Source: Pseudeuparius sepicola
Taxonomy: Eukaryota > Arthropoda > Insecta > Coleoptera > Anthribidae
DNA: 64,000 nt
Direction of reading: 5' to 3'
Assembly: GCA_963920635.1 (NCBI GenBank)
Contig: OY987298.1
Location: 84,267,454-84,331,453, forward strand
In this document: piece after piece, positions 22,337 through 33,389 of the stretch
Position numbering within the stretch: the first letter of the stretch is position 1
Layout: every line of letters starts with the position of its first letter
Notes under the pieces: model-generated
What the model was told of the DNA's origin: nothing
Databases searched by the model: none
The model's input: the letters and a program-made list of their open reading frames with translations, nothing else
Made by a program: the position numbers and the translations under genes

Positions 22337-23598
22337 TAACCTTGACTTGAAAAAAATGCCTGTAACTTCGATTTGGCTTAACCGAATTGATCGAATTTGG
22401 GCTTGTTGAAGAGAGCTTTCCTTCTTCTATCAAATGATTGTCCAGTAAGGTCATTTCGAATTTCGTGGTCACCGCTAGAGGGCGCAATTTGAAAAATTTC
22501 CCTTTTATTAAAATTTTCTCCGAAATTTTAGATGCAATGACATATTTATTTTGTTATAATCGAAAAGTAGATTAAATTTACAACAAAAAATACCCAAGGT
22601 TCAAATCGATATCTTCATTAGTTTCGGAGTTATCGCCAAAAGAATAATTATTAAGAAAGGAGAAGGTAAGTATTTGTTATCAAAGATTTTCGTGGTCAAG
22701 CATGCCATGAAATAAATAAAAATCTACTTGTGCTTTTCGTAAATTGCTATTTTTCTCACTTTTTATTCCACTAAACGTATTTCTAATTTACTTACCTCTC
22801 ACCTGTCGTATCTCGTATCGATTTGAAATTATCTCGGAAATCATCTAGTAAGCCATGAATCAAAATCGTTTGGTATACCTGACAGCGTATTCACGTTCCG
22901 CAAGTGAGCATGTTCAAAATATTGAAAATATACGGCAAGTATATCGTAAGCCTCGTCATTCGTTTAAGGCATTTTTTAATAAATGCAACACACAATTTAA
23001 CTCAAAATTTACAAAAATCCAAGATTTAACGCAATACTTATTAAAGCTCGATTCATGTGATGTTTACTTTTTTGCTTCCCTAAAAACCAAACGATTTTGT
23101 TTCATGTCTTACTAGATAATTTCCGAGATAATTTCATATCAATACGAACTGCAAGGTGAGTAAATTAGAAATACGTTTAACGGAATAAAAAGTGAGAAAA
23201 ATAGCAATTTACGAAAAACTCAAGCCGATTTTTATTTATTTCATGGCATACTTGACCACGGAAATCTTTGATAACAAATACTTACCTTCTACTTTCTTAA
23301 TAATTATTCTTTTAGCGATAACTACACGATACACGTGTATCGTGGAGAACTACGAAACTAATGAAGATATCGATTTGAACCTTGGGTATTTTTTGTTGTA
23401 AATTTAATCTACTTTTCGATTATAACAGAATAAATATGTCATTGCATTTAAAATTTCGGAGAAAATTGTATAAAAGGGAAATGACCCTACTGGACAATCA
23501 TTTGATAGAAGAAGGAAAGCTCTCTTCAACAAGCCCAAATTTGACCAATTCGGTTAAGCCAAACCGAAGTTACAGGCATTTTTTCAAGTCAAGGTTTA
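22337..23598. repeat. 1.26-kb foldback element with ~520-540 bp arms
   Basis: The arms at about 22337-22877 and 23084-23598 are inverted copies. The left begins AACCTTGACTTGAAAAAAATG and the right ends CATTTTTTCAAGTCAAGGTT. Mirror-image translations on the two strands (MTLLDNHLIEEGKLSS) come from this symmetry. The ~205-bp loop has no recognised gene. The left arm has ~36 extra bases near 22465-22500 and the right arm has a small palindromic insertion at 23320-23353. Confidence 0.85.
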
Positions 23599-24494
23599 TC
23601 CGCCAGTTTCACCTCTATTTGAAGAGATAAAGCAAAAAATCCTTAACGAAAATTGTTCGGAATTTGCTAAAGAGTAAAATAAAATTATTTTTGATATACG
23701 TCCGTTAAAACGTTAAAGCGTGCGTCAAAACGTCAATCCGTGTGTCAAAGCATGTGTATACCCCGATTACTGTAAGAGGTCCCGATTTTGTCAGATGACA
23801 TTCTCCACAAAATCCCTAGGAATTTTCTGTTAACCATGGGTATAACATTGGTATATGCGTCGCAACCAGTTATGACGTCATTGATTTATGATGTGAAAAG
23901 TTACCCAAGTGGTACGAAAAAAAGAACATAATAAAATAAAAACCCTATTGCAATCACGATTATACCGCTACAAATAAAAATAACTATGACTACAACTCAT
24001 TTTAATAATAATTTCAAACGTCTTTGAAACACTTTCATTTTGGTATTTTGGTAAAATCGGCTACTTGTGCCAGCGTCTATGGTGCGTACTCAGGCAAATT
24101 TTATTTCCGTTTTCCGTGTTGTGAAAGTAAAAACCTATATAATAATAACCTATATTTTGTGGTTCAAAAGGGTTCAAACTTTGGGCAGTGGAAATATACG
24201 CGGGTTTTGTACGTTTCGTGAGTTTTACTACCGTTAATTATCGTTGTGTTGTTCTTTGTTCTTGTTCATACTTTCGTGTTATAGGGTTATAGAGTTATAC
24301 ATTTTCTTTTTTCGATCCCGTTTTCTCGTGTTTGAAATAAATCTATTTTAGGTTTTTGTCGTTTTTGAATAGTTGCTTGTACAGTCTGAACAAATTATAA
24401 GGTAAATTGCAAATTTAATGAAAATTATTATAGTTTTAGGTTGTTTGTTGTTGTCGTTCTTGAATTTATTATTTCATTCGTGGATTTATTCGAT
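23599..24494. other. Spacer and probable 5' flank of the DDE gene
   Basis: 23696-23756 carries a short degenerate repeat (CGTCAAAACGTC, CGTGTGTCAAAGC) similar to the reverse complement of 45181-45292. The rest is AT-rich and may include promoter and 5' UTR of the downstream gene; no TATA box could be assigned. Confidence 0.45.
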
Positions 24495-27400
24495 ATGGAA
24501 TTGGAAACAGGGGAGCATGCAAAACAGCCTGTTCCTGTTGATGATGGAAAGGTATGAAAAAACTTATAACAATACTAAATAATATTATGGAGTAGGTAGG
24601 TATACTTTTAAGTACCTACTTATAGATATTTCTGAATTTTAGCATGCAATCGTGGGTAATAAACTGGCCCAAATATTTATTCAAAGGGCTTTTGAATACT
24701 TTACCAAGTACCATCCAAATTCAAACCCTATCCAGGTATGTAATTTTTGTGGTTTCAATATTATACCTAACTAATTCTACGAAGGTGTACAAGGACCGCA
24801 CATGACAAGTTATTTCTTATTTTTCATGATAATTATTGATCTACAAATATGGATTTCGAAGGCCATACTTGAATATTTTTTTATCCTTCATCATTCCGAT
24901 TCCGACATAGAATTCTGATATCTAACGGCCCAACACCCGGTATTATATTCCTAGTTCTGTTGGGAATCAGGAACCTTTGGCACTTAGAAATACTTCTTTT
25001 GCTTAACTCCACACACCAAAACTTTGTTTTTTGCACTCGACATGCGTTTCGCTAACCTGTTAGCATCATCAGGAGATGGTTAAGTCACAGCTTATGATAG
25101 TTATATAACTCACAGCTTACATGTTAGGGTAAGCTGTGGTTAAGTCTTCAGACTTAATCATCTCCTGATGATGCTAACATGGTTAGCGAAATGCACGTCG
25201 AGTGCAAAAAACAAAGTTTTGGTGTGTGCAGTTAAGCAAAAGAAGTAGTTATGTTTGATTTAAGTTTAAATAGTCATAGCATATGACATTGTCTAGGCTA
25301 GGCATTGTCAGGTGATCGAGGGGGTCGGGGGACAATAAGAAGTTGACAATGATACAATAAACAAATCGACGTCGTCGTCGCTGTGTGGCGCCGCCGGCTT
25401 TAAACAAAAAATGGACCGTGCACCCCAAACAACAAACCATGAAGAGGCACATAATTATTGTTCATGTTATGTTGGACAGGTAACTCCGAGAGACTAAAGG
25501 AGGAGTTGTGGAGGCATGTGGGACTATAGTCGACGGTCGGGCACCACACTGCGAATGGAGAAACACAATCTGGTGAGCGGCATCATTCATGTTAGTAAAG
25601 GAAGAGATAGACAGGTATTGTATTATATAGTTCGATATTACAGTGACGGCTTGATCAGTGCACCTCATTGCACCTCAACAGGAGAATTTTGAGCTACGTG
25701 ATAAAAACTGAATATAGACAGTTGATAAGGTTAGATTTTAGGGCTTACGTAAAGGGTTTGTAGGGCCTAGCTGTTCTTTTTATTTGGTTAGGTATACGCT
25801 ATTACACTATGGTTGTGTATTTTATTGAAGTAGAAACCCTGTAGAGCCTTTTATTGTCTTTTGAGCAAAGAAGGTACGTTCCTTTGTAATAGTAAAGGTA
25901 CTTTCCTTTGTAATAGGGTGAAAGTACGACAGAGTGTCACACCTTTTAATTCGATGTGAGGCCTTGCACAGATAGGTACAACTCAGAATTCTAAAGGAAA
26001 AAAAATAGCCATGACTTGTGGCCCTTATACCCCTTCGTAAAATTCTAAATTGTACCATAAACTTATTCTATAGATAAACATTTTGCTTTATCAAATTAAT
26101 TAGGATAAAGGTACTTATCCTGTTCTAGGGCATGTTAAGATGGTATATTTTATACTCCAATAATTATAGTATAATATAATGATAATCTACCTAGGTATTA
26201 TATTATAATATATTTAAAATAGGTATATTGTAATATAGTCCAATAACAGTACGTTTTTGAAGCTTCTCATTTCGAACACGTGCATGTGGGCGACCATTTG
26301 TATATTATTCAATCTACAGTTATAGAAGATGTGTGTTGTGAAGTAAACTACATATATGCCATTAGTAATAATTGAGAAATACTTATAGCAATGTCCAAAT
26401 CCTCGTCTTTGTAAAAAACGTTTTTCAGTGAATATACCGACCTACCGAATATCTTTTTAGGAATCCGCTACAGCTCTGGATATAGGTGAGAAGTCTGTGA
26501 AACAATTTAAACATGGCCCAACCCAAGAGACTTCTAAGCCGCTATGCCGCAAAAGAAAAAGAAATTTTACAGCAGATTTAGACAAGAATATTTCTGCGAC
26601 CATCAGGAATGAGGTCTACGAGATGTATATAGCGAGTAAGTAACCCTTTTCATAAAAATATAAAAATGATTGTTTCGCTTATATTTGAAAAATATTGATT
26701 TAAATTTTTTTTACAGCCACATTGTATCAGCAAAGCCCTGGATACAAACACTCACACCTACACACACACACGCACACTTGGTATTTTAGGTAACTACAGG
26801 TATATTGATATCAGGTAACTGTATTCTGGGCATTCTTCAGCACCAAATTGACATTCGATTAATACCTGCCATGCAGAATATAAACTAAAAAATGTTGTTG
26901 TTTCCAGTTTTTTAAATGGTGTCTTTTAATTTTCTATTTTATTTTTTATGGAAGTTTTCCCTTTGCCCCTCCACCCGCATAAGCATTTGGTTGCTTCTGG
27001 GGGCACTCTTAGTTTAGAGGGTGAGAAATCCTGTCATCGCGGGGGGGGGGGGGTGTGAAGCTATGCTACTGGAAATAGGTAATAGGTATATCCTTAGACT
27101 ATAAATCCAGTTTATCCAGATACTCTATATTATCCATTCCCCCAATTGAACCAAATGAACCTATTTATCCCAAAAATAATTTATATTAAGGTGATAATCT
27201 TTTTTTAGGTGCTCCATGTTTGAGATAATGTCAGGTATCATGATTTAAACTATATTTAATTGTAACTCTTACAGAAATTCCAGTATCTGTGAAGTCTTTA
27301 CAGGAAAGGTTGGATCTGAAACAAATTGATTATAGGGGAAAGAGGTCAAGCCTCCTGAAACTGCTCCATGAGATGGGCTTTCAATTCAAAAATGATGACC

Positions 27401-28389
27401 CTCGCAGAGTCCTTATGGAGAAACCTCATGTTGTTTCTCAAAGAATAATTTTTTTGCGAACATATATAGATAATGACAACCTGAAGTCGGGGAAGAGATG
27501 CGTTTTTTTGGACGAAACCTGGGTGTTTTTTTTCTGGCTCTGCCCGAAAATCTTGGCAAGACAATGACATCAGATCTGTGAAAAAAGAAACGGGGGATGG
27601 ACACAGGTAAGTATTGTTTTCTAGTTATAAATTAATATAGTTGTGTGTTGTGTCAAATATGACATACTACACATATTATTATTATTATCGTCAGGAACCA
27701 AACTTGATTTATCATGAACTCTTTATAGGTACATAATTCTCCATGCTGGAACAGAAGATGGTTTTGTGGATGGTGCCAAATTGATTTTTAAATCGAAAAC
27801 GGACCAAGGGGACTACCATGGTGAAATGAATTCAACCAACTTTGAAAATTGGATTAAAAATCAATTGCTGCCCAATCTTAAGTCACCGTCCATTATTATC
27901 ATGGACAATGCGAGTTACCACAGTCGCATCGAGGAAAGTTTCCCAGTTAAAAGCTGGTCTAAAGTTCGGATGATAAAATGGTTGAATGAAAGATTTATTC
28001 CTAGTCCGGCATTCCCAACAAAAGATTTATTGTGGGATATTATAAACAAAATTCCACGAAACAAATCTTTTGTTGTTGATAACTTAATAAAAAATGCTGG
28101 TCATCAAGTCTTACGCCTGCCTCCATACCATTGTCAATTCAATGCTATTGAGATGGTGTGGAGTCAGGCAAAGAGGCTTTATGACCAGAAAATTCTCCAA
28201 AGTAAAAATGTCGTGGAATGTTGGGATGAGGCATTGATGGGGGTATCTAAGGAGCAATGGGCCGATTATGTTAGGCACACAAATGATACTATTCGAGCTG
28301 CATATGATAAGGAAAAATTATTAATATCGCATGTGCAGCAGCCTATTTTAATAAGCTTAGGAGAAAATTCTTCAGACGAAAGCTGTTAG
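24495..28389 (+). CDS. Five-exon DDE transposase-like gene (Tc1/mariner, DD82E-like)
   Basis: Exons: 24495-24551, 24643-24735, 26461-26635, 27275-27606, 27729-28389, all with GT-AG introns and compatible phases, predicting ~438 residues. Exons 4-5 carry an IS630/Tc1-type DDE_3 catalytic domain: FLDETW (first Asp, ~188), IIMDNASYHSR (second Asp) and FNAIEMVWSQ (Glu). About 81 residues separate the last two, close to the spacing reported for the DD82E (Sailor) family. A basic stretch in exon 3 (CRKRKRNF) may be a nuclear localisation signal. Exon 4 has one extra T in an 8-T run after ETWVF; omitting one T restores the frame through the next splice junction, so this is a recent mutation or a sequencing error. 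I found no terminal inverted repeats. It could be a domesticated gene or an intron-bearing transposon. Confidence 0.75.
24986..25248. repeat. Foldback MITE in intron 2 of the DDE gene
   Basis: The left arm (ACTTCTTTTGCTTAACTCCA…, to ~25075) is the reverse complement of the right arm (~25161-25248, ending AGTTAAGCAAAAGAAGTAGT). Shared blocks are CAAAACTTTGTTTTTTGCAC, TTTCGCTAACC and AGCATCATCAGGAGATG. The loop has a further small repeat (AGCTTA/TAAGCT). Confidence 0.85.
26964..27055 (+). mobile_element. SINE-like fragment with poly-G run, in intron 3
   Basis: CCCCTCCACCCGCATAAGCA, GGTTGCTTCTGGGGGCACTC and TTAGTTTAGAGGGTGAGAA match the 3' part of the SINE-like family. It is followed by a run of about 14 G residues (27041-27054) instead of the ATT tail. 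Confidence 0.6.
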
Positions 28390-28623
28390 ATTTATGTCTA
28401 CAGTATGTCTGTATTAAGAACTTACCTCCCTTGTAAAATCTTTTTGCACCGCAGAGACTAAAGTGATCACTTTACTTCCTCCTTTGCGTTATTAAAATGA
28501 TTAAAATGGGGCATTTACTCCCTTGGGACTGAAATATTTTAGTCCCAAGGGAGCAAAAAATGTTAGTTCCCTTGGGATTAAAAGTAACAAAACCAATAGA
28601 AACTATGACCAACTGTGTACTTT
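28390..28623. other. 3' flank of the DDE gene with palindrome
   Basis: 28519-28553 is a hairpin: CTCCCTTGGGACT, 9-nt loop, AGTCCCAAGGGAG. A third partial copy (GTTCCCTTGGGATT) follows at 28565-28578. AAAGTGATCACTTT, another palindrome, lies near 28460. No AATAAA was seen; TATTAAAATG near 28490 is a weak candidate polyadenylation signal. Confidence 0.5.
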
Positions 28624-29046
28624 ACCGCGGTGGCGTCACTCGTACCGGCGCTGACTTTTTAGACTGCATGTTTTTCTGCCTTCGATCGACCTTGGTTCGA
28701 ACTGATGTCGAGGCACGGGCATGCACATGTCTTTAAAGAAAAACACCGCTATGGACAAGAGCGCTGGACAAATGTGGGTCCACGGTATTGCTCCTAAATA
28801 GCTTTATCTGTGTGATTTACTAATTGTCCTACACTCACTGGGATTACTACGGCTTTCTAGGGTTTTCCGTAGTACTTGGGCGAATGCTATCCTAGTTATC
28901 TATCGGGAAAAAAGTCGGCCCTAGCCGCAAATGGCAACGAAGACAAAATAATAGTAATTGCCCCCCTCCCCTGCACAAGCATATGGTTGCTTCTGGGGTA
29001 CTCTTAGTTTGGAGTATTGTGAGGGTGAGAATTATTATTATTACTC
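28624..29046 (+). mobile_element. SINE-like retroelement, copy B
   Basis: Starts ACCGCGGTGGCGTCACTC and ends GAGGGTGAGAATTATTATTATT. A tRNA-like B box candidate, GGTTCGAACT, lies near 28694, about 65 bp from the head, and a weak A-box-like GGTGGCGTCACTCG is upstream. This family has at least four copies in the window. Confidence 0.65.
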
Positions 29047-29688
29047 AATAACATTTATTAAATGAACAGAAACTAAAAGCAGTACCTAGATAAAGTGCTA
29101 TAAATGAATTTCTTATTCCTATCTTGAATAAATTTCTTACTTCTATCTTAACATTACGAGAGCTAGCCGGTGGTGTAACTGATGGTTGATACTAAGGTAC
29201 CAACTTTTGGTACCAAATACCAAATTTGAAACCATCGTACCAATTGATACCAGCCCCATTAAGTAGCCCTTAAAAAGTCAAGATAGAAATGTGAAATTCA
29301 TACAATGGTGCAAAGTAGTAAATTGGTAATGTCGAATGTTTCTTTTTACATAATGTCTTGTGAATTTATAAATTTTAGTTCCTGCGGTGTAACAAATAGC
29401 GTATGTACCACGGGACTAATGTGACTTTAAATCCCTCGAGTGATTAAAAGACTCACTGTAGTCCCTTGGTACATAATATACTATGATTTGTTGACCGATT
29501 TTGTTAAACTTTTTCATTGGATAGGTGTTCAAAATTACGCATTCAACAAAGTGGGTACTTATAGTCTTACATATAGTTTCAATAATTAAAATACTTCACT
29601 TTATCCTTGTTTATGGATATAGTTAGCCGGTGAATTTGCAAGAAATAAAGTTGTCCAGCTATTTTTTGGTAGAGTTTAATCACAGACC
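29047..29688. other. Spacer with ~100-bp hairpin MITE
   Basis: 29393-29490 forms an inverted repeat: CAAATAGCGTATGTACCACG with GGACTA on the left and TAGTCCCTTGGTACATAATA with TACTATGATTTG on the right. Repeated GGTACCA/GATACCA motifs occur at 29200-29265. No gene seen. Confidence 0.55.
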
Positions 29689-30876
29689 TATACAGGGTGA
29701 TTCAGTTTTAATCTGCAACACTTCAACAGGTTATAGAAAACCAAAAAATAACCGCACTTTCTTCTATAAACTATATCATTTTAAGGCCTTATAAAAAAGT
29801 TACAGGGTGTTAAAGTTGCAAGAAATATGTGGAATTTATTGAATATTTTACAAACTAGTTGAGATATTTAAGTCATGTTTGGTACACGTTATAACGGCAT
29901 GGGTTAGCATAAAACCTGTTAATATCAACCATCTTGAACAACCAGTGGCGTAGAAATGGGTAATTAGTATAATTTATTTTAGAAAAAAATAGAACCACCT
30001 TGTATAGCAATAAAATGAATTCAAATTCTTATGTAAATTTTTATTGTAAACAAAAACGTTCTCTTAGCATTATTTCATATGTGTCATGGTTTCATAGCAA
30101 ATTTGATTTTTTCGTATTATTTCGGGGTACTTCTGAAAAATTAACTTAAAACTTTTCTCCATAAGTAACACTCAAAGTAGAAAAAATGTGTTTTTTACTT
30201 TAAATACAGTAACTTTTCCCAATAAACTTACCCATTCAAGGTTTTACTTTTCAAGATACAGAGCGTAACATTAATTGTATCTTCCTTAAATGTTTTAGAC
30301 CCTGTATCTTCAAAAGTATAGCCTATAATAGGTGAGTTTATTGGAAAAAGTTACTTTATTTCAGGTACCAAACACATTTTTTCTACTTTAAGTGTTACTT
30401 ATGGAGAAAAGTTTTAAGTTAATTTTTTAGAAGTACCCCGAAATAATACGAAAAAATCAAATTTGCTATGAAACCATGACACATATGAAAAAATGCTAAG
30501 AGAACGTTTTTGTTTACAATAAAAAATTACATAAGAATTTGAATCCATTTTATTGCTATGCAAGGTGGTTCTATTTTTTTTTCTAAAATAAATTATACTA
30601 ATTACCCATTTCTACGCCACTGGTTGTTCAAGATGGTTGATATTAACAGGTTTTATGCTAACCCATGCCGTTATAACGTGTACCAAACATGACTTAAATA
30701 TCTCAACTAGTTTGTAAAATATTCAATAAATTCCACATATTTCTTGCAACTTTAACACCCTGTAACTTTTATATAAGGCCTTAAAATGATACAGTTTATA
30801 GAAGAAAGTGCGGTTATTTTTTGGTTTTCTATCACCTGTTGAAGTGTTGCAGATTAAAACTGAATCACCCTGTATA
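29689..30876. repeat. 1.19-kb palindromic MITE, CAGGGTGATTCAG termini
   Basis: An almost complete inverted repeat. The left end is TATACAGGGTGATTCAGTTT and the right end AAACTGAATCACCCTGTATA. Internal blocks mirror each other throughout (for example GCTATGAAACCATGACACAT near 30465 against ATGTGTCATGGTTTCATAGC near 30079). It is flanked by TA, as expected for Tc1/mariner-type insertion. No transposase is encoded. Its CAGGGTG-type ends resemble those of the larger transposon next door. Confidence 0.85.
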
Positions 30877-30915
30877 GCTTAGCGAAGTGAACCACCCTGT
30901 ATAGCTTAGCGAAGC
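30877..30915. repeat. Palindromic junction between two transposons
   Basis: Between the MITE and the larger transposon lie GCTTAGCGAAG, then an isolated transposon tip in reverse orientation (TGAACCACCCTGTATA, 30889-30904), then GCTTAGCGAAGC. With the next tip this makes a hairpin: ACCACCCTGTATAGCT, 6-nt loop, AGCTATACAGGGTGGT. Confidence 0.75.
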
Positions 30916-31577
30916 TATACAGGGTGGTTCACTTTTATGTGGTAGGACTTTAACATTAGATAGAAAAAGATAATCTAAAATGAAAATTTTATATCAACAT
31001 ATATCGGGGAAAGCTTAGTTTCCGAGATACAGGGCGTTGAAGTGTTGGAAAAAATATGAAGTATTTTTTACACTGTCCGAACCAGTGGAGATATTTAAAC
31101 CAAATTTGATGTGTAGTACCACCTTTTTGACTACGATATTTAGTGATAATATGAAGGTCCTGAAATAACCAGTGGTGGAGTTATGGGTTTTCACTATCAC
31201 TAAATTTAAAAAGTAATTAGTAAGGACCTGTCTCACATCAACGTAAATTTTTTTCGTAAAGTTCTTTCAATTCTCTACAAAAAGTGTATCTTGACATTTT
31301 TTTGTATCTGCCACGGTTGTGTAGTAAATAAATTATTTCGTTTCCATCTCAGCCTTTTTTGCCTAAAAATGTGTTTTCTAAGATTATTGATAAATATCGC
31401 AAATAACAGAAATTAATTATGGAACACTTATCGGATTCAGCTATTTTATTTTTAATTTTATGGAAACAATTTTAAAAATAAACTGGCACTTGGTTTGAGG
31501 TACATTACTTTATTATCATTTTAACATTTTTATCAAATCTAGTATTATTTCTTAATAATTTTTATAATTCTAAATTT
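30916..31577. repeat. Left terminal inverted repeat of mariner-like transposon
   Basis: Inverted copy of 40655-41316. The innermost shared sequence is AATTATTAAGAAATAATA-type; the outermost is CAGGGTGGTTCACTTTTATG. Confidence 0.85.
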
Positions 31578-31817
31578 GTACAACATTCAACAATTGTTCA
31601 AAATGTGATCCATTCTGTTGCACACATAATTCACTTCGACGCCTAACGGATTGAACAGCATCGATTAAATTGCCATTTCTCAATTCATCGCACGCATTTC
31701 TGATACGATCAATAAGTTGTTCCCTTGTTTCTACAGGAGTCGCATAGACTTGTTCTTTTAAAAATCCCCATACGAAGAAGTCCAGAGGTGTTATGTCCGG
31801 AGAACGTGGTGGCCAAG

Positions 31818-33179
31818 TATGGTGCCCAGCGGGCATCCCAAGCAGAAAAGTCTTTAATTCATGATATTTCTACGATATCCCAGTAGGGGCCCCAGGCAAA
31901 ATTATAAAAATATCACACTTATACGTGAATCTACTGTGGGCCTGGAAAAAGCCGCGGCTGGCGGTACTCCTTTGAGATGCAGAAAACATGTACCCTCCTA
32001 AGTGCTTTTCAATGTTCGTTTCCTTTGATTCCGATGCCGCCGTGATCCCAGGTGTTGAGGCCCCTGGATAAAATTGGGGAAAATTCGGTATATAAGTAGG
32101 CGAGCTGCGAGTCGTGGTAGCAGTTTCGATCCAGAAGGCATTTGCCGCTGAAAGCCCTGCCCGAAAGAAGAGGGCAGGCGGCCGCCCCTGCGGCCAGCCG
32201 GGCGCAGGCCATCACCCAATTGGTAATGAAGATAACCAAAAAGGAAGTATTTTCCTAAGCACCGCCGTAAGTTTGGACTGACCCAAAAAGTAAGATATTT
32301 TTGTTTTAATTCCTTTGTGTCTGAATTGCCTTTTTATTTTTGAATTTTGAATTATTTTGGAAACTTTTAGAGAAATTGAATTATTGTGCATTTTTAATTA
32401 ATTAGAAATAATTTCGTAACTTTTGTGAACCATATTATGATTTTTGGGAATTTATTTTGAACCATATTATTTTACTGTAGATGTCAGAGTTTTAGTTTAT
32501 TCAAACAGAAATAATATCTTGTAACTTTTGTTGGAAAGTTGAAAGGGATTTGGGAAACTATTTATAGAGTCAATTATTTTGGGGTTGAAATCAGAATTCT
32601 GTGTTTAATTGAACTCTTTTATGTCAGAATTTTTGAGTAATTTGAATTACATCCTTATTCAAACTTGGGCTGGAAATTAAGCAAAGCTATACAGAGTCAA
32701 GTAATTTTATTCTATTTAGGAAATCAAGTATTTTATTCTATTTGGGGAATCTTTTGCAATTTTTGTATTTTTATCTGAAAGTTTGTCATTTTATGCCATA
32801 GTTTATGTATTGGTGCCATTTTGTCATATTGTCTTGTGTCTTATTCTAAATTCTATTGTTTATCAGTGTACCTTTTGAAACGTTTGGGTTTTGCTACTTA
32901 GAAAAGGGTTATATTTCGGATATCTTGAGTGTAGCGTTGTACGAATTCATAGATTTTTAATTTTATTCATTAATAAATTATTGCACAGGTCTTAAACTTC
33001 CTCTTAACCTGTATTTTGTTAACGCAATGTACTGTGTCGTACTTAATTTTAATATACACATTAAACTATCCCTGTGTTTCCGTCATACACCCTTAGGCCC
33101 ACACTAAAAGTAAGTAACTGTGACTCACCCTGTACATTACCGCTCGCCAATTAACATCTAACAGGGTAGAAGCATCACA
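31818..33179 (+). repeat. 5' LTR (1362 bp)
   Basis: Starts TA-TGGTGCCCAGCGGG and ends GAAGCATCACA. GGTATATAAGTAGG near 32089 is a likely TATA region. Length and sequence match 38347-39708. The related solo LTR (1303-2561) begins directly at TG, so the leading TA may be extra. Confidence 0.92.
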
Positions 33180-33180
33180 T

Positions 33181-33196
33181 TGGTGTCAGGTGTGGG
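33181..33196 (+). other. Primer binding site, tRNA-Leu type
   Basis: TGGTGTCAGGTGTGGG lies 1 nt after the 5' LTR. It is close to the complement of an animal tRNA-Leu 3' end, with one apparent mismatch. Confidence 0.75.
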
Positions 33197-33389
33197 GTTA
33201 CAAAAAGGATTAACGGAAGAAGTGAGTTGTCAAATTTGACAGAAAAAAAATTATTAGCGGAGATAACAAACAGGAAATTACTAGGAAAAGTGGTGCTAGG
33301 AAAACGGTGTTAAAAAAAAACTATATTAGGAGCGGACAGATTTTATTTTATGTCAAATTAATTTTTATAAAAAAAAATAAACACAAAAA

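Noticed and set aside
26714..26812. Possible extra exon after TTTTTTACAG at 26716
   Set aside because: It reads through a CA microsatellite and stops; skipping to the 27275 acceptor keeps phase and gives the known domain.
31015..31236. 73-codon frame repeated at 40960-41217
   Set aside because: Lies in the terminal inverted repeats; duplicated by the arm symmetry.
31998..32239. GC-rich minus-strand frames duplicated at 38527-38768
   Set aside because: Inside the two LTRs; antisense to the promoter-proximal region, no coding evidence.
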